Both the position numbers and the translations under genes were made by a program. Of a stretch of 64,000 nt of DNA, positions 45,272 through 53,427 are shown one piece after another (within the stretch, counting starts at the first letter, position 1; every line of letters begins with the position of its first letter). The DNA comes from an uncultured Marinicella sp. (GTDB lineage: Bacteria; Pseudomonadota; Gammaproteobacteria; Xanthomonadales; Marinicellaceae): positions 124,001 to 188,000 of the forward strand of contig CANNBS010000003.1 in NCBI GenBank assembly GCA_947502925.1, in the 5' to 3' direction. The notes beneath the pieces were generated by a model, which searched no databases, had not been told where the DNA came from, and saw only the letters and a list, made by a program, of their open reading frames with translations.

Positions 45272-45737
45272 ACTTCATTCAATTTTGTTCCCGACAAAAG
45301 TGAAAGCGGCCACAGCGAACACTTCGTATAACTTCGCGCTATTCGCCTCTGATTCGCTACGCTCACGGCCTTAACGGACATTCCGTCACGCTTATTCGCC
45401 TGCGGCGAAACCGCATGACTTCATTTACCTGGCCTAACCGGCTCGGCGGGTCGTGCTGCTCAGCAGCACTCCTCAGTGTTTTTCCAAACCACAGCCAACA
45501 TTGTTAAAAACCGCCTTGTTTCGATCTGTGTGTTAGTGCTTTTGGCGAGGTGGTTTCAACTGTTAATGCTGCTTATTACCCGCTGGAATTAACTGTAAAT
45601 CAGACATTTCGAAACTATTTAACAGTATATCGTCTCAATTTTGGTAAGCTATTCCATATTAAGCTTAACTATAACTAATGTTTAACTGAATCGGTTTACT
45701 CATTACATTCAAAACATCAAATCACAATCAAACCAAC
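45272..45737. other. Non-coding interval with hairpin-rich block
   Basis: About 465 bp without a gene. The first part (to about 45490) is richer in GC than its surroundings and holds a run of perfect short hairpins, listed next. The rest is AT-rich upstream DNA of the MBL hydrolase gene. Confidence 0.55.
45374..45468. repeat. Array of three perfect hairpins
   Basis: ACGGA-CAT-TCCGT (45374-45386), TTCGCC-TGC-GGCGAA (45395-45409) and TGCTGCT-C-AGCAGCA (45454-45468) lie in under 100 bp, in a segment beginning with GTATAAC near 45327. The layout recalls long integron attC sites or a palindromic repeat element, but I cannot match the conserved attC ends. Confidence 0.5.
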
Positions 45738-46514
45738 ATGAAAGTCCACCATTTAACCGGCTATATTCAGTCCATTTATCTTGTTGAATATCCACATGGC
45801 TTATTGTTGCTTGATGGTTGCTGCCGGGCTGATGTCACCATGTTGAGTAAATTTATAGAGCAAGACCTGCAACGTCCGCTGTCGGATTTAAAAACTCTGA
45901 TCGTCACCCATATGCATCCGGACCATGCCGGTGCCGCCCATAAATTACGCCGGTTAACCGGCTGTGTCATTGTTTCTGCTGATAAACGCACCCAATGGTA
46001 CCGTGGTTTTAATGGCCTGCTGATGCATTGGATTGATATGGCGTTAACCGTTTACGTGGCAAGGAAATTAAAAAAGCCCTGGAAAAACGTTTGGTATCGC
46101 CGAACATTAAAACCGGATGTCAAAGTCAAAGCAGGTGATCAGTTGCCAAACTTCCCGGACTGGTCAGTATTAGAAACACCCGGTCATACCGATCGTGATT
46201 TGTCGGTTTTGCATAAAGAACAAAACTGGGTGTATGTAGCCGATTTAATCATTAAAATTAAGCGCGGATTTATTGCACCTTTTCCGGTATTTCACCCGAA
46301 CAAATACCGCGCGTCCTTGCGTAATATAAAACAGCTGGCACCGGCTAAAATTATGCTGGCACATGGTGGTATGCTGTACATGCAAGATGCTGATTTTGAT
46401 CAAATGACTGAACAGGCACCAAAAATACCGAGAACGCCTTTGCGTGCTTCACTGCTTAAAATTAAAAGGATTACTGGTAAAATCAATACAGACAAAAACA
46501 ACAAAGATTTATGA
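45738..46514 (+). CDS. MBL-fold metallo-hydrolase
   Basis: A 258-residue metallo-beta-lactamase-fold protein. The metal motif is H58-M-H60-P-D62-H63 (THMHPDHAG); further ligands are the His in ETPGHTDRD and the Asp in YVADLI. The family hydrolyses thioesters, lactones, phosphodiesters and more; nothing here narrows the substrate, although the layout resembles the glyoxalase II and lactonase branch. It has a basic C-terminal tail. No signal peptide, so cytoplasmic. Confidence 0.88.
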   Translation: MKVHHLTGYIQSIYLVEYPHGLLLLDGCCRADVTMLSKFIEQDLQRPLSDLKTLIVTHMHPDHAGAAHKLRRLTGCVIVSADKRTQWYRGFNGLLMHWIDMALTVYVARKLKKPWKNVWYRRTLKPDVKVKAGDQLPNFPDWSVLETPGHTDRDLSVLHKEQNWVYVADLIIKIKRGFIAPFPVFHPNKYRASLRNIKQLAPAKIMLAHGGMLYMQDADFDQMTEQAPKIPRTPLRASLLKIKRITGKINTDKNNKDL

Positions 46515-46537
46515 TTAAAGCTATTAAGTAAATACTT

Positions 46538-46568
46538 AAAGACGCTGGATAGCCGGCCTTCGCCGGTA
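46538..46568 (+). repeat. Dispersed repeat copy C (GCCGGC-CTTC-GCCGGT hairpin)
   Basis: TAAAGACGCTGGATA followed by GCCGGCCTTCGCCGGTA matches the 3' half of the repeats around fic at 8045-8102 and 9207-9265. Only the hairpin end and its AAAGAC lead are present. Confidence 0.55.
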
Positions 46569-46642
46569 TGAATCAAGAGGGTGGTCGAATCTTAAATTAA
46601 AATAACTGTCTTCTAAGAAAAATAAAGTGATGGAGAAATAAA

Positions 46643-47746
46643 TTGGAAACAAAACAACCCCTTTTAGAAAATTATCGTTTAAGTGATATCACACTTAAAA
46701 ACCGCGTGGTTATGGCACCACTGACCCGGAGTCGGGCCGATAATCCGGGCAAAGTACCGAATGATTTGATGGTGGAATATTATGCCCAGCGGGCGTCAGC
46801 CGGTTTGATTATTTCAGAAGGTTCGCAGATTTCTGAGCGCGCCGTTGGTTATATTAATACGCCGGGTATTCACACCGATGAGCAAGTAAAAGGGTGGCGT
46901 AAAGCCACCGATGCGGTGCATGCCCGGGGCGGTAAGATGTTTTGTCAGTTATGGCATGTTGGGCGGATGTCGCATCCGGATTTTCATGGCGGTGAACTGC
47001 CCTTGTCAGCATCTGCCATCAATCCCAATTCCCAGTCATTTACCCCGGAAGGCTTTAAAGACACGGTGACACCCAAAGCCATGACCATCGATGAAATTAA
47101 ACAGACCATTGCTGACTATGGCCGTGCGGCTAAAAATGCCATGGCAGCGGGATTTGATGGTGTGGAAATTCATTCATCCAATGGCTATCTGTTGCATCAG
47201 TTTTTCAGCAGAACATCGAATGTCAGAACCGACGATTACGGCGGATCAAAAGAAAATCGAGCTAAAATTCTGTTTGAAGTGATTGATGAAATTAAGAAGC
47301 ATATCCCTGAAGATCGCATCGGTTTACGTCTTAATCCATCATTACACGATATTTTCGGTATGACGCTCGATGAAGAAAGCATTCCGACGTTTGATTATAT
47401 CGTGAATAAATTAAATAATTACGATTTGGCCTATCTGCATTTATCTGAGCCGTTTAACGATGTCAGTGATGTGCCGCACGCTGAACCGAATATTGCCGAG
47501 CATTATCGTCCACTTTATAAAGGCACTTTAATGATCAATGCAGGATTTAACCAAGAACGCGGAAATCAGGTGATTGCCGATGGTCTGGCTGATTTGGTGG
47601 CCTTTGGTAAATTGTTTATCTCCAATCCTGATCTGGTCGAGCGCTTTGACGCGAACGCTGAAACTGCACGCTGGGATGAGGATACGTTTTATACGCAAGG
47701 TGCCAAAGGTTATACGGATTATCCTGTGCTTGAAAAATCTGAATAA
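46643..47746 (+). CDS. Old-yellow-enzyme family alkene reductase (NemA-like)
   Basis: A 367-residue FMN-dependent NAD(P)H oxidoreductase barrel. Family signatures are MAPLTRSRAD, LWHVGRMSHPDFHGG, FDGVEIHSSNGYLLHQFFS and DDYGGSKENRAKILFEV. The residue pair that binds the substrate carbonyl in this subfamily is His-Asn or His-His; here EIHSSNGYL gives the H-x-x-N form. Members reduce activated alkenes, N-ethylmaleimide or nitro esters. The start is TTG with GGAG 8 bp upstream; no in-frame ATG comes before MVMAPL-like positions. Monocistronic. Confidence 0.9.
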   Translation: METKQPLLENYRLSDITLKNRVVMAPLTRSRADNPGKVPNDLMVEYYAQRASAGLIISEGSQISERAVGYINTPGIHTDEQVKGWRKATDAVHARGGKMFCQLWHVGRMSHPDFHGGELPLSASAINPNSQSFTPEGFKDTVTPKAMTIDEIKQTIADYGRAAKNAMAAGFDGVEIHSSNGYLLHQFFSRTSNVRTDDYGGSKENRAKILFEVIDEIKKHIPEDRIGLRLNPSLHDIFGMTLDEESIPTFDYIVNKLNNYDLAYLHLSEPFNDVSDVPHAEPNIAEHYRPLYKGTLMINAGFNQERGNQVIADGLADLVAFGKLFISNPDLVERFDANAETARWDEDTFYTQGAKGYTDYPVLEKSE

Positions 47747-47822
47747 AAAGTTTTCATTACAACCAAGCTATGCTCTTGGGTTTATAGCGCATCTATGAGG
47801 ATATTCGGTGTAAAAAGAGATT

Positions 47823-47935
47823 GTAGCCGCGACCCTTGCGGTCGCCCTGTTCGGCAACACGAATTTACCAACGCTTGGTTTGAAAAGAAGCTAAATTCTG
47901 TTGCGGGGCAAGGCAGGGGCAAGCCCTGCGGCTAC
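47823..47935. repeat. REP-pair (BIME-like) element
   Basis: GTAGCCGC (47823-47830) and GCGGCTAC (47928-47935) bound 113 bp. Next to each end is a perfect hairpin: GCGACC-CTTGC-GGTCGC on the left and GCAGGG-GCAAG-CCCTGC on the right, whose loops are each other's complement. It therefore looks like two copies of one GTAG-footed palindromic unit in opposite orientation. The rest of the 47747-48114 gap shows nothing else. Confidence 0.65.
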
Positions 47936-48114
47936 GATATTTTATACAAAAAACCACTACAAATTAATATGACATGGACAAATCAATAGTCAAACCTATT
48001 TGCTTTTCAATGAATGAAACGTTTTTTGGCGGTCCGGTGACGCATAAATGACGTCAAATCTTTTAGGTGTTCATGTTTTAATTTGTAGTCTACAATATTA
48101 AACATCATCTGATT

Positions 48115-48576
48115 ATGAACAATGAAATGAACATCGATATCGAAAAACTTAAAAAACAACGCCAACAGAAAGGCTGGACTCAGCAACATTTAGCCGATAT
48201 CAGTGGTCTCAGTTTAAGAACTGTTCAGCGTGCTGAATCAGTCGGTCGTGTTTCCATTGACACCATCAGTGCGCTGTCATCAGTATTTGTTGTTGAGCGT
48301 TCGTATTGGGCAGCTGAATCATTTTCCAAAAAAGAGAAAAAGGAAATAAGTAATAAGGGCTGGCGGATTGCGCTATTATCTATAGGATTAGCTCAGATTA
48401 TTTCACTGTCTCTGCTGTGGCTTTTTGTTGGGTCAATAAACAGCCAGTGGCTAAAAATGATTTTAGCCACTTGGCTTGTCGTGGGTTTCTGTTATTTTGT
48501 GGTTCGTTTAACGGCTCAACAACACGGTCTTGATTCATACCGGGCAATTAAAATACTGCGAGATAAGTTGCATTAA
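48115..48576 (+). CDS. XRE-family regulator with C-terminal membrane segments
   Basis: 153 residues. A Cro/C1-type helix-turn-helix fills about residues 8-62 (KKQRQQKGWTQQHLADISGLSLRTVQRAE). After a charged linker (KKEKKE) come two hydrophobic helices at about 80-100 and 108-125, so the regulator is probably anchored to the inner membrane. Such small membrane-bound XRE proteins are common but poorly studied. A second in-frame ATG lies three codons in. No obvious target operon; it converges on the oxidoreductase gene. Confidence 0.8.
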   Translation: MNNEMNIDIEKLKKQRQQKGWTQQHLADISGLSLRTVQRAESVGRVSIDTISALSSVFVVERSYWAAESFSKKEKKEISNKGWRIALLSIGLAQIISLSLLWLFVGSINSQWLKMILATWLVVGFCYFVVRLTAQQHGLDSYRAIKILRDKLH

Positions 48577-48600
48577 AATACAGTACGGGTTGAGCGCGGG

Positions 48601-49602
48601 TTAAACCTTCACCACCATTTTGCCTTTGTTTTTACCTTTGAACAGGTCTAAAAAGGCCTGGGGGATATTGTCGAAGCCTTCGCGGATGGTTTCGGTGTAT
48701 TTGAGTTTGTCTTGTTGTAACCATTCGGCCAGTTGCCGGATGCCTTCGGGGTGTCTGTCGACGTAGTCAAAAATGATAAAGCCTTGCATGGAGGCGCTGT
48801 TTTTGACCAGGAAAGGTTGCGGGCTGATGCCTTTCGGGGCTTCGGTGTCGTTATAGACTGAAATGGCTCCGCAATTAATGGTTCGGGAAAATTTGTTGAT
48901 GTTAAAGAGAACCGCATCTGAAATTTCACCGCCGACATTATCAAAATAGACATCAACACCATCGGGACAAGCCTGATGAATGGCTTTGACCATATTGTCG
49001 GTAGTGTTGTAGTTAATACCGGCATCAAAGCCGAATTCAGATGTTAGCATTTCAACCTTTTCATCGGTGCCGGCAATACCAACCACCCGTAAGCCGAGGA
49101 TTTTACCGATTTGGCCGACCACAGTACCGACCGCTCCGGCGGCGCCGGAGACCAGTAGCGTTTCACCTTCTTTGGGTTGGCCGATATCAGTCAGACCAAA
49201 ATAAGCGGTTAAACCAGTCATACCTAAAATCCCTAAATAGGCCGATAACGGGGCTTGGTCCGGATCAACTTTAGTTAAGCCCTGAGCGCTGACAACCTGG
49301 GATTCCTTCCAGGGCATCATGCCGGAGACATAATCACCGGCCTTTAAATTATCGCTTTTAGATTCTATGACTTTGGCGATCACACCGGATGCGATGGGTT
49401 TGCCCACTTCAAAAGGCTCAATGTAAGACGGCGCGTCGCTCATACGACCCCTTAAATAGGGATCGACAGAAACATATTGGGTGCTGACCAGCACTTCGCC
49501 GTCTTTTATTTCGGGGATATTTGTTTCGGTAAATTCAAAATCATCCAAGGTCGGTTCGCCGGTGGGACGATTTTTTAATAAGATGGTTTGTGTTGTTTTC
49601 AT
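48601..49602 (-). CDS. NADP-dependent medium-chain oxidoreductase (CurA/leukotriene B4 12-hydroxydehydrogenase-like)
   Basis: A 333-residue zinc-free MDR enzyme that should reduce the double bond of alpha,beta-unsaturated ketones or aldehydes. It has YVSVDPYLRGRMSDAPSY at the N-terminus, the dinucleotide-binding VSGAAGAVGTVVGQIGKI, VDVYFDNVGG and the terminal KNKGKMVVKV. ATG 49602 is chosen because GAGGAG precedes it. It lies 25 bp downstream of the NAD(P)-binding protein gene on the same strand, so they are probably one transcript, perhaps for reactive electrophile detoxification. Confidence 0.92.
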   Translation of the reverse strand: MKTTQTILLKNRPTGEPTLDDFEFTETNIPEIKDGEVLVSTQYVSVDPYLRGRMSDAPSYIEPFEVGKPIASGVIAKVIESKSDNLKAGDYVSGMMPWKESQVVSAQGLTKVDPDQAPLSAYLGILGMTGLTAYFGLTDIGQPKEGETLLVSGAAGAVGTVVGQIGKILGLRVVGIAGTDEKVEMLTSEFGFDAGINYNTTDNMVKAIHQACPDGVDVYFDNVGGEISDAVLFNINKFSRTINCGAISVYNDTEAPKGISPQPFLVKNSASMQGFIIFDYVDRHPEGIRQLAEWLQQDKLKYTETIREGFDNIPQAFLDLFKGKNKGKMVVKV

Positions 49603-49627
49603 AATCGACTCCTCGGTTGTGTGGTTT

Positions 49628-50263
49628 TTATACAGATTTAACAGCTTCATCAATGGCGACATCACCGGATAAAATTTCTACGATTTGTTTTGGCAGAACG
49701 TTTCTATCCAGGGCAGCGACAAGGGTTTTGGCCACATCGGCTCTCGGAATCTCACCTTGCTTATTCAGCTGTGGACTGAGTTCAATATGATTATTCCCTT
49801 CGTTATTGGTGAGCATGCCGGGTCTGATAATGCTGTAATCCAGCTGACTGACCCGCAGATGGTCATCGGCACTTTGCTTCGCGCGTAAATAATCTTCCAG
49901 CTCATCGCTGATGGCCGGGTTGTCAGCGCCCATGGAACTGAGCATAACAAATTTCTCGACACCGGCTTCCTGAGCCGCATCTATAAGTCGCTTGGCACCT
50001 TCCTGGTCAACAGCTATCAGGTTTTTTCCTTTTGAACCGGCGGCAAAAATAACCTTATCGGACCCTTTAACGGCCTGGCTGACATCATCTTCCAGATCAG
50101 CCAGCACTGTTGATACATTCTGTTGTTGAAAATAATCGACCTGATCTTGTTTCCGGACCATGGCGATGGGTTGATAGTCAGATGAGTCTTTTAAAAGATT
50201 AATAATTTGACGACCGGTTGTGCCGTTGGCACCGGCGACTAAGACGTGTTTCGCTTGGTTCAT
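49628..50263 (-). CDS. NAD(P)-binding atypical short-chain dehydrogenase family protein
   Basis: A 211-residue Rossmann protein with the atypical glycine motif VAGANGTTGRQII, then VIFAAGS, VMLSSMG and IIRPGMLT. It resembles YwnB- or HSCARG-like proteins that sense or use NAD(P)H, and flavin-reductase-like relatives. The catalytic YxxxK pair of classical SDRs is not obvious (RAKQSADDHL occupies that position), so it may be a regulator or reductase of unknown substrate. First gene of a leftward pair. Confidence 0.85.
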   Translation of the reverse strand: MNQAKHVLVAGANGTTGRQIINLLKDSSDYQPIAMVRKQDQVDYFQQQNVSTVLADLEDDVSQAVKGSDKVIFAAGSKGKNLIAVDQEGAKRLIDAAQEAGVEKFVMLSSMGADNPAISDELEDYLRAKQSADDHLRVSQLDYSIIRPGMLTNNEGNNHIELSPQLNKQGEIPRADVAKTLVAALDRNVLPKQIVEILSGDVAIDEAVKSV

Positions 50264-50499
50264 AATGTTAACTCCTGTATTTTGTGGGTTATCTTTTAAG
50301 TAGATGTACGATAGGGCTCTTTACCCTACAAAACCCTGATTTTTAAAATGCTTACAATAGATATGTGTTGGTCATGCTTTTTTTCAAATTAGGTCCGGGT
50401 CTGATCATCATTCTGGTATTAAGATGGTTTTACAATGACGGACATTTTTCCACTTAGTCTTCACATCTAACGTAGCACAATACAGGCATTGTCAATTTA

Positions 50500-51264
50500 A
50501 TGGGTCATATCATGAACCGAGCTACTAACCAAAATACGCAACACAACATCGCTCAACAGATGGATAAACCAGATGCCCATACTAAAAGCCTTTTGACGCT
50601 GGATTTATTGATGTTTATTCTGGTGGCATTGTTTGTAATTGTTGGTGTTATTTTGTCAGGAGAAGCCATGGCCACTGAAGAACCCGAGTACACGGTCACT
50701 CAGCAGGATAAGCCCTTTGAGTTACGTCATTATGAACCCAAAATTATTGCGCAGGTTGAGGTCGAAGGCAGCATGGATAAAGCCTCGAATAAAGGATTTA
50801 GATTGCTTGCGGATTACATTTTCGGTAACAACACCGTTGTTTCCGGTAGCAACCCGAAAGCCGAGAAAATCAGCATGACCGCACCGGTCACCATGGCCAG
50901 CCAAACGGCCACAGCTAATGCCGAGAAAATTGATATGACCGCGCCGGTTACTGTGGCCCAATCCGATGACACATGGCGGGTTAATTTTGTGATGCCGTCG
51001 AAATACACACTCGAAACACTGCCCAAACCGAACAACCCGGCAGTTACCCTGCATCAACAGCCCGGTCAACAGTTTGCCGTGATTCGATTTTCAGGTCTGA
51101 CCGGCGCTAAAAAGGTGGACGCCAAAACCAATGACCTGCTTGCCTGGATGGCTGAGCATAATTTAACCCCCACGGGTGAACCACAACTGGCGCGTTATAA
51201 TGGACCGTGGACTTTACCTATGCTGCGTCGTAATGAAGTAATGATCGCTTACAAAAAATTATGA
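50500..51264 (+). CDS. SOUL family haem-binding protein
   Basis: 254 residues. An N-terminal hydrophobic anchor (about 32-53) leads to a SOUL domain: YTVTQQDKPFELRHYEP, the phrase KISMTAPVT occurring as KISMTAPV and again as KIDMTAPV, VNFVMPSKYTLETLPKP and NEVMIAYKKL at the end. SOUL proteins bind haem or related tetrapyrroles. The start is either ATG 50500 or the in-frame ATG 12 bases later. Its stop overlaps the catalase-like gene start as ATGA. Together with that gene and the following cytochrome b561 it forms a haem-themed operon, likely for peroxide or redox defence at the membrane. Confidence 0.9.
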   Translation: MGHIMNRATNQNTQHNIAQQMDKPDAHTKSLLTLDLLMFILVALFVIVGVILSGEAMATEEPEYTVTQQDKPFELRHYEPKIIAQVEVEGSMDKASNKGFRLLADYIFGNNTVVSGSNPKAEKISMTAPVTMASQTATANAEKIDMTAPVTVAQSDDTWRVNFVMPSKYTLETLPKPNNPAVTLHQQPGQQFAVIRFSGLTGAKKVDAKTNDLLAWMAEHNLTPTGEPQLARYNGPWTLPMLRRNEVMIAYKKL

Positions 51265-52343
51265 ATATATCTCTCAAATCTCATTCCATTAATGCTATTT
51301 CAGGTCAGGCTATTAAAGGCTTTATGGCAATTTTGCTTGTGTTAAGCGTCCTGGTACTGGCCTTTCTGGCTGCGGCAGGACAATTCGGTTATCCTTCGGT
51401 CACCGCACAGCAGTTTGTTAATTTACAGCAAGGCCAAAAACCATTTGCCGGGTTTCGGCGCGCCCATGCCGAGGGGGTCTGTTTATCGGGTCGGTTTGAA
51501 TCCAATGGGCAATTAGCGACGTATTCAAAAGCGGCGGTTTTTAAACCGGTTTCAACTTCTTTTATCGGCCGCTATTCCATCGCCGGTAATAATCCTTCAG
51601 CCCCTGATTTAAAAGCACCGGTTCGTAGTTTAGCGTTGGCTTTGTCAGCCAATACGTCAGAACAATGGCGACTGGCGATGAACACACCACCGGTGATGGC
51701 GGTGGCCACACCGGAAGCGTTTTTCCAACAATTACAGGCCTTGTCACCCGATCCGGACACCGGTCAACGAAATCCCGATAAAATTAAAACATTTTTTGAA
51801 AATCACCCCGAAAGCCGCGCTTTTAATGAATGGAAAGCCGGCTACCAAGCCACGGACAGTTTCGCCACTGAACAATACCACAGCATTAACGCCTTTTATT
51901 TATCGGATGAAGAAGGTCATCGTCAAGCCGTCCGATGGTCGGCCGTTCCCCAGGCAACAGCCCAACCAGATACCACGTTAAATGCCGATAACCCAGATGC
52001 CTTGTTCGATGAAATGAAACAACGCTTACAACAAGACACCATTCAATATGACCTTATATTCACCCTGGCCGAATCCGGTGATGCGGTGAACAATCCAACC
52101 CAACCCTGGCCCGACAGCCGACAGAGTATCAACGCCGGAACAGTAATCATCACCGACTGGCAACCCCAGCTTGGTGGTGCCTGTGATGGCATTAACTACA
52201 ATCCGCTGGTGCTGCCTGAAGGAATTGAGCCATCACAAGATCCGATATTGTTGGCGCGCTCGGCGGCTTATGCGGAGTCTTTGAAACGTCGGGCACAGGA
52301 AGTCTTTTTGGGGGAGCGGTCAGCAGGAGAACAGCATGAGTAA
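51261..52343 (+). CDS. Catalase-related peroxidase (SrpA-like)
   Basis: 360 residues, much shorter than true catalases and typical of the small catalase-fold peroxidases. An N-terminal TM or signal segment (about 20-42) places it at the periplasmic face. Distal-haem histidine H69 is in FRRAHAEG, and the proximal tyrosine is in RSAAYAESLKRR near the C-terminus. It would use peroxide to oxidise a donor, perhaps fed with electrons through the b561 protein encoded next (8-bp overlap). Coupled to the SOUL gene upstream by ATGA. Confidence 0.9.
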   Translation: MNISLKSHSINAISGQAIKGFMAILLVLSVLVLAFLAAAGQFGYPSVTAQQFVNLQQGQKPFAGFRRAHAEGVCLSGRFESNGQLATYSKAAVFKPVSTSFIGRYSIAGNNPSAPDLKAPVRSLALALSANTSEQWRLAMNTPPVMAVATPEAFFQQLQALSPDPDTGQRNPDKIKTFFENHPESRAFNEWKAGYQATDSFATEQYHSINAFYLSDEEGHRQAVRWSAVPQATAQPDTTLNADNPDALFDEMKQRLQQDTIQYDLIFTLAESGDAVNNPTQPWPDSRQSINAGTVIITDWQPQLGGACDGINYNPLVLPEGIEPSQDPILLARSAAYAESLKRRAQEVFLGERSAGEQHE

Positions 52344-52872
52344 ACCACAGAATTTTCCGCAAACATATAAGCTGTTACATTGGGCCATGGCCTTTATTAT
52401 TCTCTCGATGCTATTTTTAGGCGTGTCTATGGTGCAAAGTTTAGCCGGCTGGCAGCACACCGCAATACACTGGCATCAATCATTCGGTGCATTGGTTTTA
52501 CTGCTGGTTGTATTCAGACTTATAATCCGTTTCACCATCCAAAACCCCCCGCTGCCACAAGATCTGCCCATTTTTCAGGTCTTTATGGCCAAAGCCAGTC
52601 ACGTGACTTTGTATGCCCTGATGCTGGCAATGCCGATACTTGGCTGGTTGATGCAAAATGCCAATGGCCTGATGGTCGAACCCTTTGGCTTGTTTTACTT
52701 ACCCAATTTAATTGAGCCAGACTTGGCCCTGTACGGCCTGTTAAGAACGCTGCATGGTTATGCCGCCTGGTTGTTCTTTGCGCTTATTCTATTACACATC
52801 GGCGCCGCTTTATATCATGGCTGGGTGCGTCGGGACGGTGTTTTGCGTAGTATGTTGTTTAAATCTAAATAA
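52336..52872 (+). CDS. Cytochrome b561 family protein
   Basis: A 178-residue four-helix inner-membrane b-type cytochrome. Candidate haem-ligand histidines are in KLLHWAMA, AIHWHQSFG, KASHVTLY and the last helix LILLHIGAALYHG. Such proteins move electrons from quinol to periplasmic acceptors. Last of the three overlapping genes SOUL, catalase-like, b561; that grouping recurs in proteobacteria and supports an electron route from quinol to the haem peroxidase. Confidence 0.92.
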   Translation: MSKPQNFPQTYKLLHWAMAFIILSMLFLGVSMVQSLAGWQHTAIHWHQSFGALVLLLVVFRLIIRFTIQNPPLPQDLPIFQVFMAKASHVTLYALMLAMPILGWLMQNANGLMVEPFGLFYLPNLIEPDLALYGLLRTLHGYAAWLFFALILLHIGAALYHGWVRRDGVLRSMLFKSK

Positions 52873-52881
52873 TCTAAAGCC

Positions 52882-53310
52882 ATGGAAATTAGCATTAAAT
52901 ACAAATTAAGAGATTACTATGCTGCCATAAAATATAATTTGGCCATTGCAAAAGCAGATTTATTAGCAAAAGGGCAAAAGTATGAATACATTATGATGTC
53001 TTTCTTAACGCCTTTTGTGGTTTTAATATTTTCATTTAAGGCACTCTTTTCAAAATTAAAACCCACGTATACTTTTGAAATTAACAAGCAAGGCATTAAA
53101 CGAAGCTATAATGATAATGAAGAATCATTAACCTGGGATAGAATTCATTTCTATCATGAAACTGATGTGTTGTATTTATTGGCATTTACCAATAAGGGTG
53201 AAGATTCTCACAGTCATATTTTGCTACCTAAAAATTATTTGAATACTGAGAACAGGGAAGAACTAACAAGTTACTTTCAGAACAACGGGATTCAGTCTTT
53301 TGAGCCATAG
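52882..53310 (+). CDS. YcxB-like membrane protein
   Basis: 142 residues with one hydrophobic stretch (about 36-52), followed by YTFEINKQGIKRSYND and SLTWDRIHFYHETDVLYLLAF, the pattern of the YcxB-like domain (membrane anchor plus small beta domain). Function unknown. It starts 9 bp after the b561 gene, so it may be at the end of that transcript, although its composition is more AT-rich. Confidence 0.65.
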   Translation: MEISIKYKLRDYYAAIKYNLAIAKADLLAKGQKYEYIMMSFLTPFVVLIFSFKALFSKLKPTYTFEINKQGIKRSYNDNEESLTWDRIHFYHETDVLYLLAFTNKGEDSHSHILLPKNYLNTENREELTSYFQNNGIQSFEP

Positions 53311-53427
53311 GCTTTCATTTCACTTAATATAGCTGAATAACCGAATATCAGTCCCTTATACCTATAAACGATATTTTATGACAGGTTATAATGCGGTGAT
53401 TTAATTCACCGCACTGGATAAACCGCC

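Noticed and set aside
45125..45331. Plus-strand ORF over the hydrolase remnant
   Set aside because: It is the antisense reading of the recognisable minus-strand hydrolase remnant.
45325..45335. loxP-like half site (ACTTCGTATA)
   Set aside because: Only about ten bases match one arm, with no second arm or 8-bp spacer; chance similarity.
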